Part shown: one piece after another, positions 1 to 6,547 of the stretch
How positions within the stretch are numbered: position 1 is the first letter of the stretch
How the letters are laid out: each line of letters begins with the position of its first letter
NCBI GenBank assembly: GCA_964650975.1
Contig: CAZYWA010000282.1
Coordinates: forward strand, 1 to 9,888
Direction: 5' to 3'
DNA length: 9,888 nt
Source of the DNA: CAZYWA01 sp964650975 [NCBI: uncultured bacterium]
GTDB lineage: Bacteria > JADJOY01
The notes under the pieces: generated by a model
Seen by the model: only the letters and a program-made list of their open reading frames with translations
Told to the model about the DNA's origin: nothing
Databases searched by the model: none
Made by a program: the position numbers and the translations under genes

Positions 1-2
1 GA

Positions 3-122
3 ACTCGCGCAGGCCGCGGCGAGCACCTCGCCGACGTGGACCGGACCAACCGGCTCCGCCCGAGCGTGAAAAAAAAAGTTCTGCAACGAGCGAAGAATGG
101 GCGGGCGGAGGTCGATCTATGA
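3..122 (+). CDS. C-terminal end of an upstream gene, truncated by the window edge
   Basis: The frame starting at base 3 is open from the window edge to a TGA at 120-122. It encodes about 39 residues ending in a basic, helix-like tail with the segments GEHLADVDRTNR, SVKKKVLQRAKNG and RAEVDL. The run of nine A bases at 69-77 is read as three lysine codons. The stop lies 21 bases before the ATG of the downstream XRE gene and just ahead of its ribosome binding site, which is the usual spacing inside an operon. No family is recognised. The alternative frame 1 ends at 69 and has a less protein-like composition. The choice of frame is an inference from composition and spacing. Confidence 0.4.
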   Translation, partial: TRAGRGEHLADVDRTNRLRPSVKKKVLQRAKNGRAEVDL

Positions 123-143
123 ATATCGCAGGAGGACGACACC

Positions 144-383
144 ATGCTCTCGCGCACCAAACTCGCGCGTCTCCAGTCCGGGCGACCCCAATGGGAGGTC
201 GCCCGGGAAACCGGCATCGCCCCGTCACGGCTCTCGGCGATCGAGAACGAACGCGTCGTCGCCCGGCCGGATGAGCTCGCCCGGATCGCGACCGCCCTCG
301 GCGTCTCGATGGATCTGGTCGGGCTGCCTGCGGAACCCCGCGCCGAGCCGGCCACACCGACGCTCGGCGGCGACGCGGCGTAG
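144..383 (+). CDS. XRE-family (Cro/CI-like) helix-turn-helix DNA-binding protein
   Basis: This 79-aa protein is essentially one HTH_3 domain. Residues 16-53 fit the Cro/CI pattern: QWEVARETGI forms helix 2 and the turn, APSRLSAIENER contains the recognition helix with the family signature S-x-x-E-N, and PDELARIATALGV is the closing helix. The last 20 residues are a Pro/Ala-rich tail. The ATG start is supported by an AGGAGG at 130-135 with an 8-base spacer. Proteins of this size usually act as cytoplasmic dimeric repressors or as copy-number or lysogeny switches. Its position 79 bp ahead of a primase-helicase gene suggests it controls that gene or itself. No clear operator palindrome is seen immediately upstream. 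An antitoxin role is possible, but no toxin gene is adjacent. Confidence 0.85.
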   Translation: MLSRTKLARLQSGRPQWEVARETGIAPSRLSAIENERVVARPDELARIATALGVSMDLVGLPAEPRAEPATPTLGGDAA

Positions 384-462
384 CACCAGGTCTCCCCGGT
401 AGCGGGTCTTCCCAACGGGCGCATCGAGCCCGGACGGGAGAGGTCTGTCCACAGGGGTCGGC

Positions 463-3400
463 ATGCAGCGTCCCTCACCGCTCGACGATTGGGTCGGACC
501 GCCTCCCCAGGACGGGAAGGGGCGAACTGACGACGCGGATGTGCGTGCCCGGCGCGCTTTCCGGCCGCCGGTTCAAGGGGTGCCACTGCCTGCAAATCCC
601 GAGATCCTGCGGTTCCTGCGCGCGCTTCATCCGAAGCCGGATCCGCGTTGGTGGCTCGAGCTCAAGACGAAACGCCACGGAGCCAATGGTGCCCACCAGT
701 CGTGGTTCCCTGCGAGCGAACTCGACGCGGTGGGGTGTGCCGCCGCGGCAGCCTCCGCGCGGGGCGAACACGTTTGGTTCGCGATCCAGCCGCGGATCCG
801 AGACGGCGGCGGAACCAACGAGGACGTGACCGCCTACGTCGGTGCGTTTGTTGATCTCGACTGCGGCGATCGTAAGCCTCACCGGACGAAGGCCGATGCG
901 TTCTCTGCGCTTGTCGAGTTCGCGTTCGTCGCGCCGCCAACGCTCGTGATCGATTCGGGCGGCGGATACCACGCCTATTGGCTGTTCAAAGAAGCGATGG
1001 GCAAGAACGAGCGCGAGCGCCACATCGCCATCCAATCGCGTCTTGTCAGAGCACTCAAAGGCGACCCGAAGCTCAGCTCGCCCCACAGCGTGATGCGCAT
1101 TCCGGGCACGGTGAACCCAAAGCCGGAGCGGCATGGCGCACGCGCGCACATCCTCCAGTGCAACCCGGACCGTCGCTGGAACCCGAGCGACCTCGAGGAC
1201 GTTCTCCCGGCGCTGCCGACGACGAGCGCGATCCCACGAAGCCACCGCGGGCCGAACGAAGTTCCGCATGCGACCGAGCTTGCTCCACGCGTTGCCAGGG
1301 CGCTCGCGACCACGGGTTGGCACTTCCGAGTCAAACGGCGACCGGGATGCCTCCCCATCGCACTGCTGGCGACGTGTTCCGCCTGCGCGGCAGAGCCGCT
1401 GGCGGCCGCCGGCGCCGAGAGGGAGACCGCGCATGTCACGCCGTACGGGGGACGGCTGCGGTGCAAACGCGAGAAGTGCCCAGCGGGACCCGCACGATCG
1501 GGGATCGATCCGCGAACAGGAGAGGCACTCGGGATCGAACTTGCGGAATGGGTGGCGACCTACGCGCCACACGCCGCCTCTGCCCTATGCGTTGACGGCG
1601 TCGGGACGATCTGGCCGTCGGCTGAACCCTCCGAACGATGCGATTCCCTCACCGAGGCACAGGCTCGCCTGCCCAACCTCCTTGCCGATGGAATCGCTTG
1701 GGCAAACGAGGCGCCGGGGCGAGTGGCGATCGTCTCTGGCTCGTTCGGCCTCGGGAAGAGTCGCTCCGCCCTGCGCTACCTTGGGAACCAGGCGGCGCAG
1801 GGCTTGGGCTACGGCACGTTCTCGGCGGCCAGTCACGCACGGCTCGACGAACTCGAGGTTGAGGCGGCCCGAGACGGGCTTGACCATCGCCAACGTTGGC
1901 GAGGGCGAACCGCGGCACGGAAAGTCGGCGGATGCGTCTACGAGGCGACGCTGACGCCGTGGGCAAAGCAAGGACACCTCTTGCGCGCGCTCGCGTGCCG
2001 GTCCTGCGGGCACCGGACGAACTACCGTGAGACGGGTCGCCCCTGCCCCGCCTATCTGGGGGTCGAAGGCACGGGCGTGTGCTTTGTGACGCATGCACAT
2101 CTCCCTCTATTCCTGGACGATCTCGCCTCGCCGATCATCGTGGATGAGCTGCCACCGCTGGTCACGACCCGGTCGGTCACGATCGAGGCGTTGCAGATAT
2201 TGACCGCAGAGCACGTCAATCGGGTCTTGGGGGATTGGTGTAGCCCAAGGTGCGCCGTCGGGCGTGTGATCCGTCGGGTCGCTCGGCAGCTAATCGACGA
2301 ATGGCAAGCAGCCCCGCAACTTCACCCGCAACGCATCTCCGGCCACGAGCTCCGCACCCGGTGCGAGGCGGCGGCCGCCGAGCTTGCCGCCAACGGGCGA
2401 GCCGAAATCCCGGCGGGCCTCGATGGCCGCGGCGCCGGCGAGCTTGAGGAAATTCTTCAAGACCTCGCGTCAACGCTCGAAAAGGGCGCCGGGCAACGCC
2501 TGGCTATGCCCCCAGGGTGGGAAATTCTCGAGGGAACAGCACGAGCCAACGACTGGCCGCGCGGCGACACGGACGAGATCCTTGCCGCGCTGCTCGCCGA
2601 GTTCGTCCCCCCTGTTGCGGCGTCACCCACGACCACAGCGTGTCTCGTGATTGGACGCAGCGGCGTCAGGATCGAGTGGCGGCGGCGCACGCTCGACGAC
2701 TGGTTCCGCCCCAACTCCGACGGCCGGATCCACTCCTACGTGGTCCTGGACGCGACCGCACCGGCGATGCGGACGGCAGTCGAGGCCGCCCTGCCTGGGC
2801 GCGAAGTGCGGCACTTCCGCCTCGACGTCTCCGAGCCCGAGGCGGCGGCCCGGCGGATCTGGATCGCGACCGCCGGCGCCTCTCGGCAACGGCTCTTTCG
2901 CGGCCGCGACCAGCTACGTCGCCGCGCACTCCCCATGGTGGCCCGCATTCTCCGTGCGGTGGGGCGTGCCCTGCCCAGCGAGTGCGGCAACGTGGGGATC
3001 ATCACCCACAGCCCCCTGGCGCGCATCATCTCCGCGGCGATGGCACGTTTGGATGGTCGCGCCGAAGGCAGTGAGCGTCGTCAGATCGTCGATCAGGCTG
3101 CGCTCCAAGTCGTGCTCGCGGAGCTGCGGGGGCTCCGTGCCAATCGCCTGCTCCGCGATCTCCGCGTGCTCCACTACGGTGGCCAGCGCGGCTTCAACTC
3201 CTTCGAGGACGTGAACGCCGTCGTGCTGATCGGAGAGCCGTGGCCAGATGTGGGCGCGGTGGCCGAGGACGCGCGGACGTTGGGCATCGATCGCGACCCC
3301 TACGCCAGGGCGCTCTGTGACTCCGAGACGATGCAGGCGTTCGGACGTGCGCGCACGATCCGTCGCAGCGCCGAAAACCCGGTCACACTCATCTACGTGG

Positions 3401-3939
3401 GCCGCGCGATGCCGCCAAATTGGGCGGGATACGCCGCCGACACGATCGTGCTCCCCGTCGGGGGGCCGTCGCCGAGCGAGGCGACATCTGCGGCCCAGGA
3501 TCTTGCGCGCTGGCTCGCCGCTCACCTAGGTGCGGCGTCAGTGGCCCTCATCCGGTGGCTTGGCCAGAATCCGCAGCATCTCGCGGGGCTCGTGGCGGGG
3601 CGCGAGAAGCAGTCGGACACGACTGTAGATATAGATGCAGTCCATAGCAGTCATGTCCGACTGCTTCTCGAAGCGGTGTCGCGGCTGCACGATCGTGCCC
3701 TGTCGCGGGCGGTCGCCTCGGCGCTCCCGGACCTGCCAGCGGTGCAGACGGCGGATCCGACCCGCATCGACGGGGGCCGCTGGGTGTGGCGACAGCTCCA
3801 GCCACGAGCGGCGATCGAGATGGTCGCAGCGATCCGGGGGGCGATCATCAGCGAATCCGGGACCTACGAGTGTGAACGCTCGACGCGCATCAAAGTCCAG
3901 AATCGAAGTCGTGGATCCCACGACGCCGTCAGCAAATGA
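463..3939 (+). CDS. Large primase-helicase: RepB-like AEP primase fused to a cysteine-containing SF2 helicase
   Basis: This 1158-aa protein probably primes and unwinds DNA for replication of a mobile element. Residues about 45-250 resemble archaeo-eukaryotic primases of the RepB type. The metal-binding acidic pair is D131-x-D133 in AFVDLDCGD. H170 lies in DSGGGYHAYW and the basic motif RIPGTVNPK spans 212-220. A zinc-type cluster follows (C305-x2-C308, C334-x4-C339). The helicase part has a Walker A motif, GSFGLGKS (426-433), then four cysteines (C512-x2-C515-x12-C528-x11-C540), then THAHL and a Walker B motif, IIVDE (558-562). Cysteines between motifs I and II followed by such a segment recall the Fe-S helicases XPD and DinG, although the spacing differs. 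HYGGQRGFN (904-912) and QAFGRAR (958-964) match SF2 motifs V and VI. The ATG start follows AGGGG at 453-457. A long inverted repeat is embedded at codons 1047-1070, after the helicase core. The element type (plasmid, phage or satellite) is not resolved. Confidence 0.85.
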   Translation: MQRPSPLDDWVGPPPQDGKGRTDDADVRARRAFRPPVQGVPLPANPEILRFLRALHPKPDPRWWLELKTKRHGANGAHQSWFPASELDAVGCAAAAASARGEHVWFAIQPRIRDGGGTNEDVTAYVGAFVDLDCGDRKPHRTKADAFSALVEFAFVAPPTLVIDSGGGYHAYWLFKEAMGKNERERHIAIQSRLVRALKGDPKLSSPHSVMRIPGTVNPKPERHGARAHILQCNPDRRWNPSDLEDVLPALPTTSAIPRSHRGPNEVPHATELAPRVARALATTGWHFRVKRRPGCLPIALLATCSACAAEPLAAAGAERETAHVTPYGGRLRCKREKCPAGPARSGIDPRTGEALGIELAEWVATYAPHAASALCVDGVGTIWPSAEPSERCDSLTEAQARLPNLLADGIAWANEAPGRVAIVSGSFGLGKSRSALRYLGNQAAQGLGYGTFSAASHARLDELEVEAARDGLDHRQRWRGRTAARKVGGCVYEATLTPWAKQGHLLRALACRSCGHRTNYRETGRPCPAYLGVEGTGVCFVTHAHLPLFLDDLASPIIVDELPPLVTTRSVTIEALQILTAEHVNRVLGDWCSPRCAVGRVIRRVARQLIDEWQAAPQLHPQRISGHELRTRCEAAAAELAANGRAEIPAGLDGRGAGELEEILQDLASTLEKGAGQRLAMPPGWEILEGTARANDWPRGDTDEILAALLAEFVPPVAASPTTTACLVIGRSGVRIEWRRRTLDDWFRPNSDGRIHSYVVLDATAPAMRTAVEAALPGREVRHFRLDVSEPEAAARRIWIATAGASRQRLFRGRDQLRRRALPMVARILRAVGRALPSECGNVGIITHSPLARIISAAMARLDGRAEGSERRQIVDQAALQVVLAELRGLRANRLLRDLRVLHYGGQRGFNSFEDVNAVVLIGEPWPDVGAVAEDARTLGIDRDPYARALCDSETMQAFGRARTIRRSAENPVTLIYVGRAMPPNWAGYAADTIVLPVGGPSPSEATSAAQDLARWLAAHLGAASVALIRWLGQNPQHLAGLVAGREKQSDTTVDIDAVHSSHVRLLLEAVSRLHDRALSRAVASALPDLPAVQTADPTRIDGGRWVWRQLQPRAAIEMVAAIRGAIISESGTYECERSTRIKVQNRSRGSHDAVSK
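3603..3670. repeat. Long inverted repeat inside the primase-helicase gene
   Basis: Two 23-base arms (3603-3625 and 3648-3670) are complementary at 22 of 23 positions. The only mismatch is C3620 against A3653. They are separated by a 22-base, relatively AT-rich spacer. The motif GCAGTC occurs at 3609, 3637 and 3647, and its complement GACTGC at 3659. That makes four copies in 68 bases, with a further GACTG at 3621. The element is translated as part of the primase-helicase in its C-terminal extension. No target-site duplication is visible. It could be an origin or priming structure, a folded mRNA element, or an inserted palindromic repeat. Confidence 0.9.
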
Positions 3940-4053
3940 CGCTGATCCGCATCGCCGCGGGTCGGTCGTGTCGATCACAGCGGCTCGCGCGGCTCGAGCC
4001 GGGAATCACAACCGGCGTCTCGCGGATCGTCGAGGCCGTCCCTCCAGACGCTG

Positions 4054-4599
4054 GTGGGGAGCCTTCCCCAAGGGATAGACAACCTCGCGCAGATTCGTGC
4101 GATGAACGGTCTCCCTTGCGACTTCCAACTTGCGGAAATCCGGCGTCAGCTCGCAAGCGACGCGTCGGAGTCGGTCGCGATCCAACTCGGACGCCTGGGT
4201 TCGCCCATGTCGATTTCGATCCTCGAGGCCGCACTGTGCGACGCAGACCCTCGGATCCGGACCAGCGCCGCTCGCGGACTCCGCGCCGCGGGCCGGGCCG
4301 CGCGGCAGGCGGTCGAGGCGCTCGTCGCGCGGCTCGACGACCCGGTTTGGGCGGTTGTCATCGAGACCGCGAGTGCGCTGGGTCACCTCGGCGAGCACGC
4401 GATCGGGGCGCTGCGCGCGCTTGAGGGGATGCTCTGGACCGAGCGGTGGCGATGCGTGGTCGAGTCGGATGTGGGACCGCAAGCGCGAGACGCCCTCGGC
4501 ACCCCCTTGGGTGATTTGATGGACGCCAAGGCAGCCGAGGTTCGGCAGGCTCTGATCGATGCCGTCGAAGCAGTTCGGTCGTCCCATCCGGCGCAGTAG
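4054..4599 (+). CDS. HEAT-repeat (PBS-lyase-like) protein
   Basis: This protein of about 181 aa is made largely of HEAT-like helical pairs. Recurrent units are seen around SISILEAALCDADPRIRTSA, RGLRAAGRAARQAVEALVAR, LDDPVWAVVIETASALGHLG and EHAIGALRALEG, with the typical D-P/aromatic and A-x-x-L-x-x-(L/A)-G pattern. HEAT solenoids are protein-binding scaffolds, so no catalytic role is expected. The start is uncertain. GTG at 4054 gives the full length, and the only in-frame ATG is at 4102 (residue 17); neither has a convincing Shine-Dalgarno. The gene begins 114 bp after the primase-helicase stop on the same strand and may be cotranscribed with it. A cofactor role for the replication protein would be an inference from neighbourhood only. 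Confidence 0.75.
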   Translation: MGSLPQGIDNLAQIRAMNGLPCDFQLAEIRRQLASDASESVAIQLGRLGSPMSISILEAALCDADPRIRTSAARGLRAAGRAARQAVEALVARLDDPVWAVVIETASALGHLGEHAIGALRALEGMLWTERWRCVVESDVGPQARDALGTPLGDLMDAKAAEVRQALIDAVEAVRSSHPAQ

Positions 4600-4728
4600 C
4601 TGCACACGACCGCGGATCTACACGAGCCTCGCGCGAGCCGACCAGCAACACTTGGTTCGACGCGCCGATCCTGGCGCGACCCGCCGCTCCCGAGCTTGAT
4701 CGAGGGCCACGATTGCACCTGGACGGGA

Positions 4729-4780
4729 TGACCGATTTCCTATGCCTGTCCTCGGCGACCCAGGCATAGGAAATTGGCCA
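4729..4780. repeat. 20-bp imperfect inverted repeat (hairpin)
   Basis: Arms 4729-4748 and 4761-4780 pair over 20 positions. The inner 14 bp (ATTTCCTATGCCTG) are perfect. The outer part has one G-T wobble (G4734) and one A-C mismatch (A4731). The loop is 12 bases, 4749-4760. It lies 129 bp after the HEAT-gene stop and 31 bp before a possible small ORF. No T-tract follows on either strand, so a standard intrinsic terminator is not well supported. It may be a palindromic repeat element or a protein-binding site. Confidence 0.85.
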
Positions 4781-4811
4781 TCTGGGTATCGAAGGGAGTG
4801 AGGGACCGACA

Positions 4812-4964
4812 ATGCGAACGATTCGACGGTTTCCGGGCGCGGTTCGCGCTATCGCTACTGACGGGCGCGGGGCCGATCGGCGTCGAGTAGGACTTGGGGA
4901 TCCCGCGCTACGACGAGCCGAAGGTCCCCTAGATCTGCTCGATCGGGCTGCCGCTGGGCGATAG
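4812..4964 (+). CDS. Possible small protein of 50 aa, unknown
   Basis: The ATG at 4812 is preceded by GTGAGGG, with GAGG 8 bases before the start, and opens a 50-aa frame ending in TAG at 4962-4964. The product is Arg/Ala-rich, beginning MRTIRRFPGA and ending DLLDRAAAGR. No domain is recognised and the composition is close to that of random GC-rich translation. The main support is the ribosome binding site. A shifted frame over 4891-4968 gives a weakly reverse-transcriptase-like string, but that string contains stops. Confidence 0.25.
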   Translation: MRTIRRFPGAVRAIATDGRGADRRRVGLGDPALRRAEGPLDLLDRAAAGR

Positions 4965-5022
4965 ACGGCGAGCAGCGTCGAACTAACGAGCGGCGCACCG
5001 GTCATGGTGTCGCGATCGTGGT

Positions 5023-5056
5023 GGGCAATGTCGCACCGGCCGAGCGACATTCGCCC
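5023..5056. repeat. Hairpin with 12-bp stem
   Basis: GGGCAATGTCGC (5023-5034) pairs with GCGACATTCGCCC (5044-5056). The stem is perfect except for one bulged G in the right arm. The 9-base loop is ACCGGCCGA. It lies in the gene-poor region, with no T-tract after it on either strand. Confidence 0.75.
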
Positions 5057-5347
5057 AGGTTGTCGCTGCGCCGCCTGACGACCTCGTTAAGCCTCGACGC
5101 GGGTTGCCTTGGGGCGGGCGCCCCGTGGCGATGACGCCTTCCGGTAGGCGCGGGCGGCGAGAAGGTCGTCGATGCGCGGCCGTCGATGTGCTGCGCGCGA
5201 CGGGGGCTGATGCTCCGCCGACACACCTGGCACAGCCGATTTGTGGTTGCATCCCTGGGTGGACACCAGATCTAGAGGAGGCCCCAAATTTCGGGGGTGT
5301 TTGCCTCGAAGGGGGGTATCATCCTGCGGTGGGTGGGCGGGTTTTCC

Positions 5348-5554
5348 TTATAGGAAGAGGTGGGAAGGAGAACCTGGGGCGAGTTCGGGCAGGCTGGTCA
5401 GGTACAGCTCATGTCTTCCGATGGCGTCCGTGCTTGGCCCGAGCGCCTGGAACACGGCGTCACCAGGGACGTTCGTCGCCAGCCGTAAGACGAGTTCGCG
5501 GTAGTTCGACTCGTCCTTGAACTCGGCGGTCTTGGGGCCGGAACCCTTCGGCAT
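5348..5554 (-). CDS. Hypothetical 68-aa protein
   Basis: The minus-strand ATG at 5552-5554 starts a 68-aa protein whose composition is far more protein-like than the overlapping frames. It begins MPKGSGPKTAEFKDESNYRE, continues with LVLRLATNVPGDAVFQALG, and ends with the TAA at 5348. A GAGG lies only two bases before the start, which is close. A perfect 14-bp palindrome sits 8 bases upstream of the start codon. The protein is soluble and mixed alpha/beta in appearance, with no signal peptide and no recognised family. It could be the intact start of a longer gene cut short by decay, since the last residues (LAPGSPSHLFL) look less structured. Confidence 0.5.
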   Translation of the reverse strand: MPKGSGPKTAEFKDESNYRELVLRLATNVPGDAVFQALGPSTDAIGRHELYLTSLPELAPGSPSHLFL

Positions 5555-5561
5555 GACCTCG

Positions 5562-5575
5562 CGACCGTACGGTCG
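5562..5575. promoter_or_regulatory. Perfect 14-bp palindrome upstream of the 68-aa minus-strand gene
   Basis: CGACCGTACGGTCG is identical to its reverse complement. It ends 8 bases upstream of the minus-strand start codon at 5554. Perfect dyads of this size next to a start often serve as operators for dimeric repressors, or as short mRNA hairpins over the ribosome binding site. The functional assignment is inference. Confidence 0.4.
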
Positions 5576-5729
5576 GGGTCATCGCTTGACCACGAAATGC
5601 AGTCTCAAGCCGCCGACGCTGAGGCTCGTGCGACCCTGATCGCCCGCCTTGCTCGTGGCGGTCGGCGCGTCGAGGCGGCGGGCCGAAGTCTCGCTTTCGG
5701 CACGAACGCCCCCGGTGGGCGACCCACCA

Positions 5730-5786
5730 TCAGCAGCAGTACGACGCGATGAGCACGCCGATGATTATGAAGAGGATCAGATCCAT
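5730..5786 (-). CDS. Tiny hydrophobic peptide ORF (18 aa)
   Basis: A minus-strand ATG at 5784-5786 opens MDLILFIIIGVLIASYCC followed by TGA. It is an almost uninterrupted membrane-spanning stretch ending in two cysteines. A GGGAGG lies at 5795-5800 on the same strand, 8 bases before the start, which is near-ideal spacing. Start, strong Shine-Dalgarno and hydrophobic composition together are unlikely in a region this GC-rich, because Ile/Leu/Phe codons are otherwise scarce here. It could be a small membrane protein, a type I toxin-like peptide, or the start of a truncated membrane gene. No antisense partner is evident. The frame is also open upstream, but that extension is Arg-rich and mirrors the plus-strand pseudogene. 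Confidence 0.45.
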   Translation of the reverse strand: MDLILFIIIGVLIASYCC

Positions 5787-5794
5787 TCTGATCG

Positions 5795-5800
5795 CCTCCC
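5795..5800 (-). promoter_or_regulatory. Strong Shine-Dalgarno for the 18-aa hydrophobic ORF
   Basis: GGGAGG on the minus strand, 8 bases upstream of the ATG at 5786. This site, rather than the length of the frame, is what points to the start of the tiny ORF. Confidence 0.5.
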
Positions 5801-5975
5801 GCAGCACGACCGCCGCGCGGACCGCGCAAGCGATGCTTGATCGATCCCAGCCTCGTGGCGGAGCGTAACCAGGTTCCGATCGGACAGTGTGCGCCGACCT
5901 CGCCGAGCGGCGGCGAGGAACGCCTCGCTCCTGACGGAAGTGGAACGGCGCGGAGGCGAGTTTGCGCGGGCGTAA

Positions 5976-6547
5976 CAAGGCGGTGCCTCGACGGCGACCT
6001 ACCGCGACAACACCGGCGCTCGCTTCCGGCGCATCATCGTGCGTGGAGTGACGGAGCTCGGTCGTGGTGCGCCGCACCCGATCGCCGGCGCGCGAACACG
6101 CGAGGTGTACGCGCTCGAGGGCGATACCGAGCGCCCGGTGGAGCGCGCGGTGCTCGACGCCTAATCTCCCGCAGGTATCGCGATGGTCGGGCTCGTGGAC
6201 GTCGAACGGCCGCCCACGGGTGCTCGAGGCGCCAGCCGTCGAGATGCCGCGCCGCATCCGGGCCGGGCTCGCGTGGAACGATGGCGCGGTGCCGGCGCAC
6301 GTGCTCGGGCTCGCGGACGTGACGGTAGCGGCCGGCGACTTCGCGGGATGCCTGGTGATCGAGGAGGCCGGCGGATTCGTGCTCAAGGAGGGCACCAAGG
6401 CCGACGTGCGGCACTTCTACGCGCCCAAGGTGGGCGAGGTGTTCGCCGCGGTGAATGATCGCGGGTGCCTGGCGCCCGGCGCTCGAGCTCGAGGGGTGGG
6501 GCGACCTGCCGACGAACGTGACCACGGTGCTACCGGGGCCGCCGTAA
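5976..6547 (+). pseudogene. Broken gene for a secreted-type protein with a 'VTVPAGTF ... YAPGVG' domain
   Basis: Three frames join into one protein-like sequence of about 190 residues. Frame 3 (5976-6215) reads TYRDNTGARFRRIIVRGVTE and REVYALEGDTERPVERAVLD. It then meets an in-frame TAA at 6162-6164 and continues as SPAGIAMVGLVDVERPPT. Near 6216 the coherent sequence moves to frame 1 (PRRIRAGLAWNDGAVPAHV, then DVTVAAGDFAGCLVIEE at about 6316-6366 and FYAPKVGEV at 6415-6441). Near 6455 it moves to frame 2 (LELEGWGDLPTNVTTVLPGPP) and ends with the TAA at 6545-6547. The V-T-V-x-A-G-x-F-x-x-C pattern followed by Y-A-P-x-V-G-x-V is known from uncharacterised periplasmic or lipoprotein-like families. 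The 5' end with any signal peptide is not found. Sequencing indels could mimic such decay, but the extra stop favours a real pseudogene. Confidence 0.6.

Larger units (their letters stand above)
4600..5347. other. Gene-poor, possibly decayed region
   Basis: No recognisable protein domain is encoded here on either strand. What can be seen are two hairpins (4729-4780 and 5023-5056), one short ORF with a fair ribosome binding site (4812-4964), and a weak imperfect inverted repeat at 5278-5307 with GAGGC/GCCTC arms around a C-rich/G-rich core. Long frames exist only because GC-rich DNA has few stops. Their Arg/Pro/Ser-rich translations do not look like proteins. Confidence 0.55.
5576..5975. other. 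Gene-poor stretch with one tiny peptide ORF
   Basis: Apart from the 18-aa minus-strand ORF at 5730-5786, no supported gene is seen. A plus-strand frame from the ATG at 5597 gives about 51 residues (starting MQSQAADAEARATLIARLAR), but it has no ribosome binding site and no recognised domain. The segment may contain the lost 5' part of the pseudogene that begins near 5976. Confidence 0.45.

Noticed and set aside
475-1572. 365-aa minus-strand frame opposite the primase gene
   Set aside because: It is the antisense shadow of a recognised primase domain, with Arg-rich low-complexity translation and no recognisable domain.
3603-3670. CRISPR repeat or tandem array
   Set aside because: There is one inverted pair, not regularly spaced direct repeats, and no cas gene is present.
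3936-4424. Frame starting with an ATGA overlap at the primase-helicase stop
   Set aside because: The overlap is suggestive, but from about codon 45 it is the out-of-frame shadow of the HEAT gene and becomes Arg/Pro-rich. It has no ribosome binding site of its own.
4650-4680. tRNA T-arm-like GGTTCGA
   Set aside because: The flanking bases do not form a T stem, and no acceptor, D or anticodon arm is found around it.
4891-4968. Reverse-transcriptase-like string GLPLG in the frame reading GIPRYDEPKVP
   Set aside because: It is very short, contains stops at 4888-4890 and 4930-4932, and no other reverse-transcriptase motif (YADD, upstream fingers) is found nearby.
4358-5050. 230-aa minus-strand frame
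   Set aside because: It overlaps the HEAT gene and runs through two hairpins. The translation is Arg/Ser/Pro-rich without any domain.
5104-5520. 138-aa plus-strand frame starting with TTG
   Set aside because: It has no ribosome binding site and overlaps the more protein-like minus-strand 68-aa ORF. The Gly/Arg-rich composition is typical of chance frames.
5787-6398. Long minus-strand frame over the pseudogene
   Set aside because: It is the shadow of the plus-strand decayed gene, with Arg/Ser/Pro-rich translation. Only its last 18 codons, which have their own start and Shine-Dalgarno, look real.
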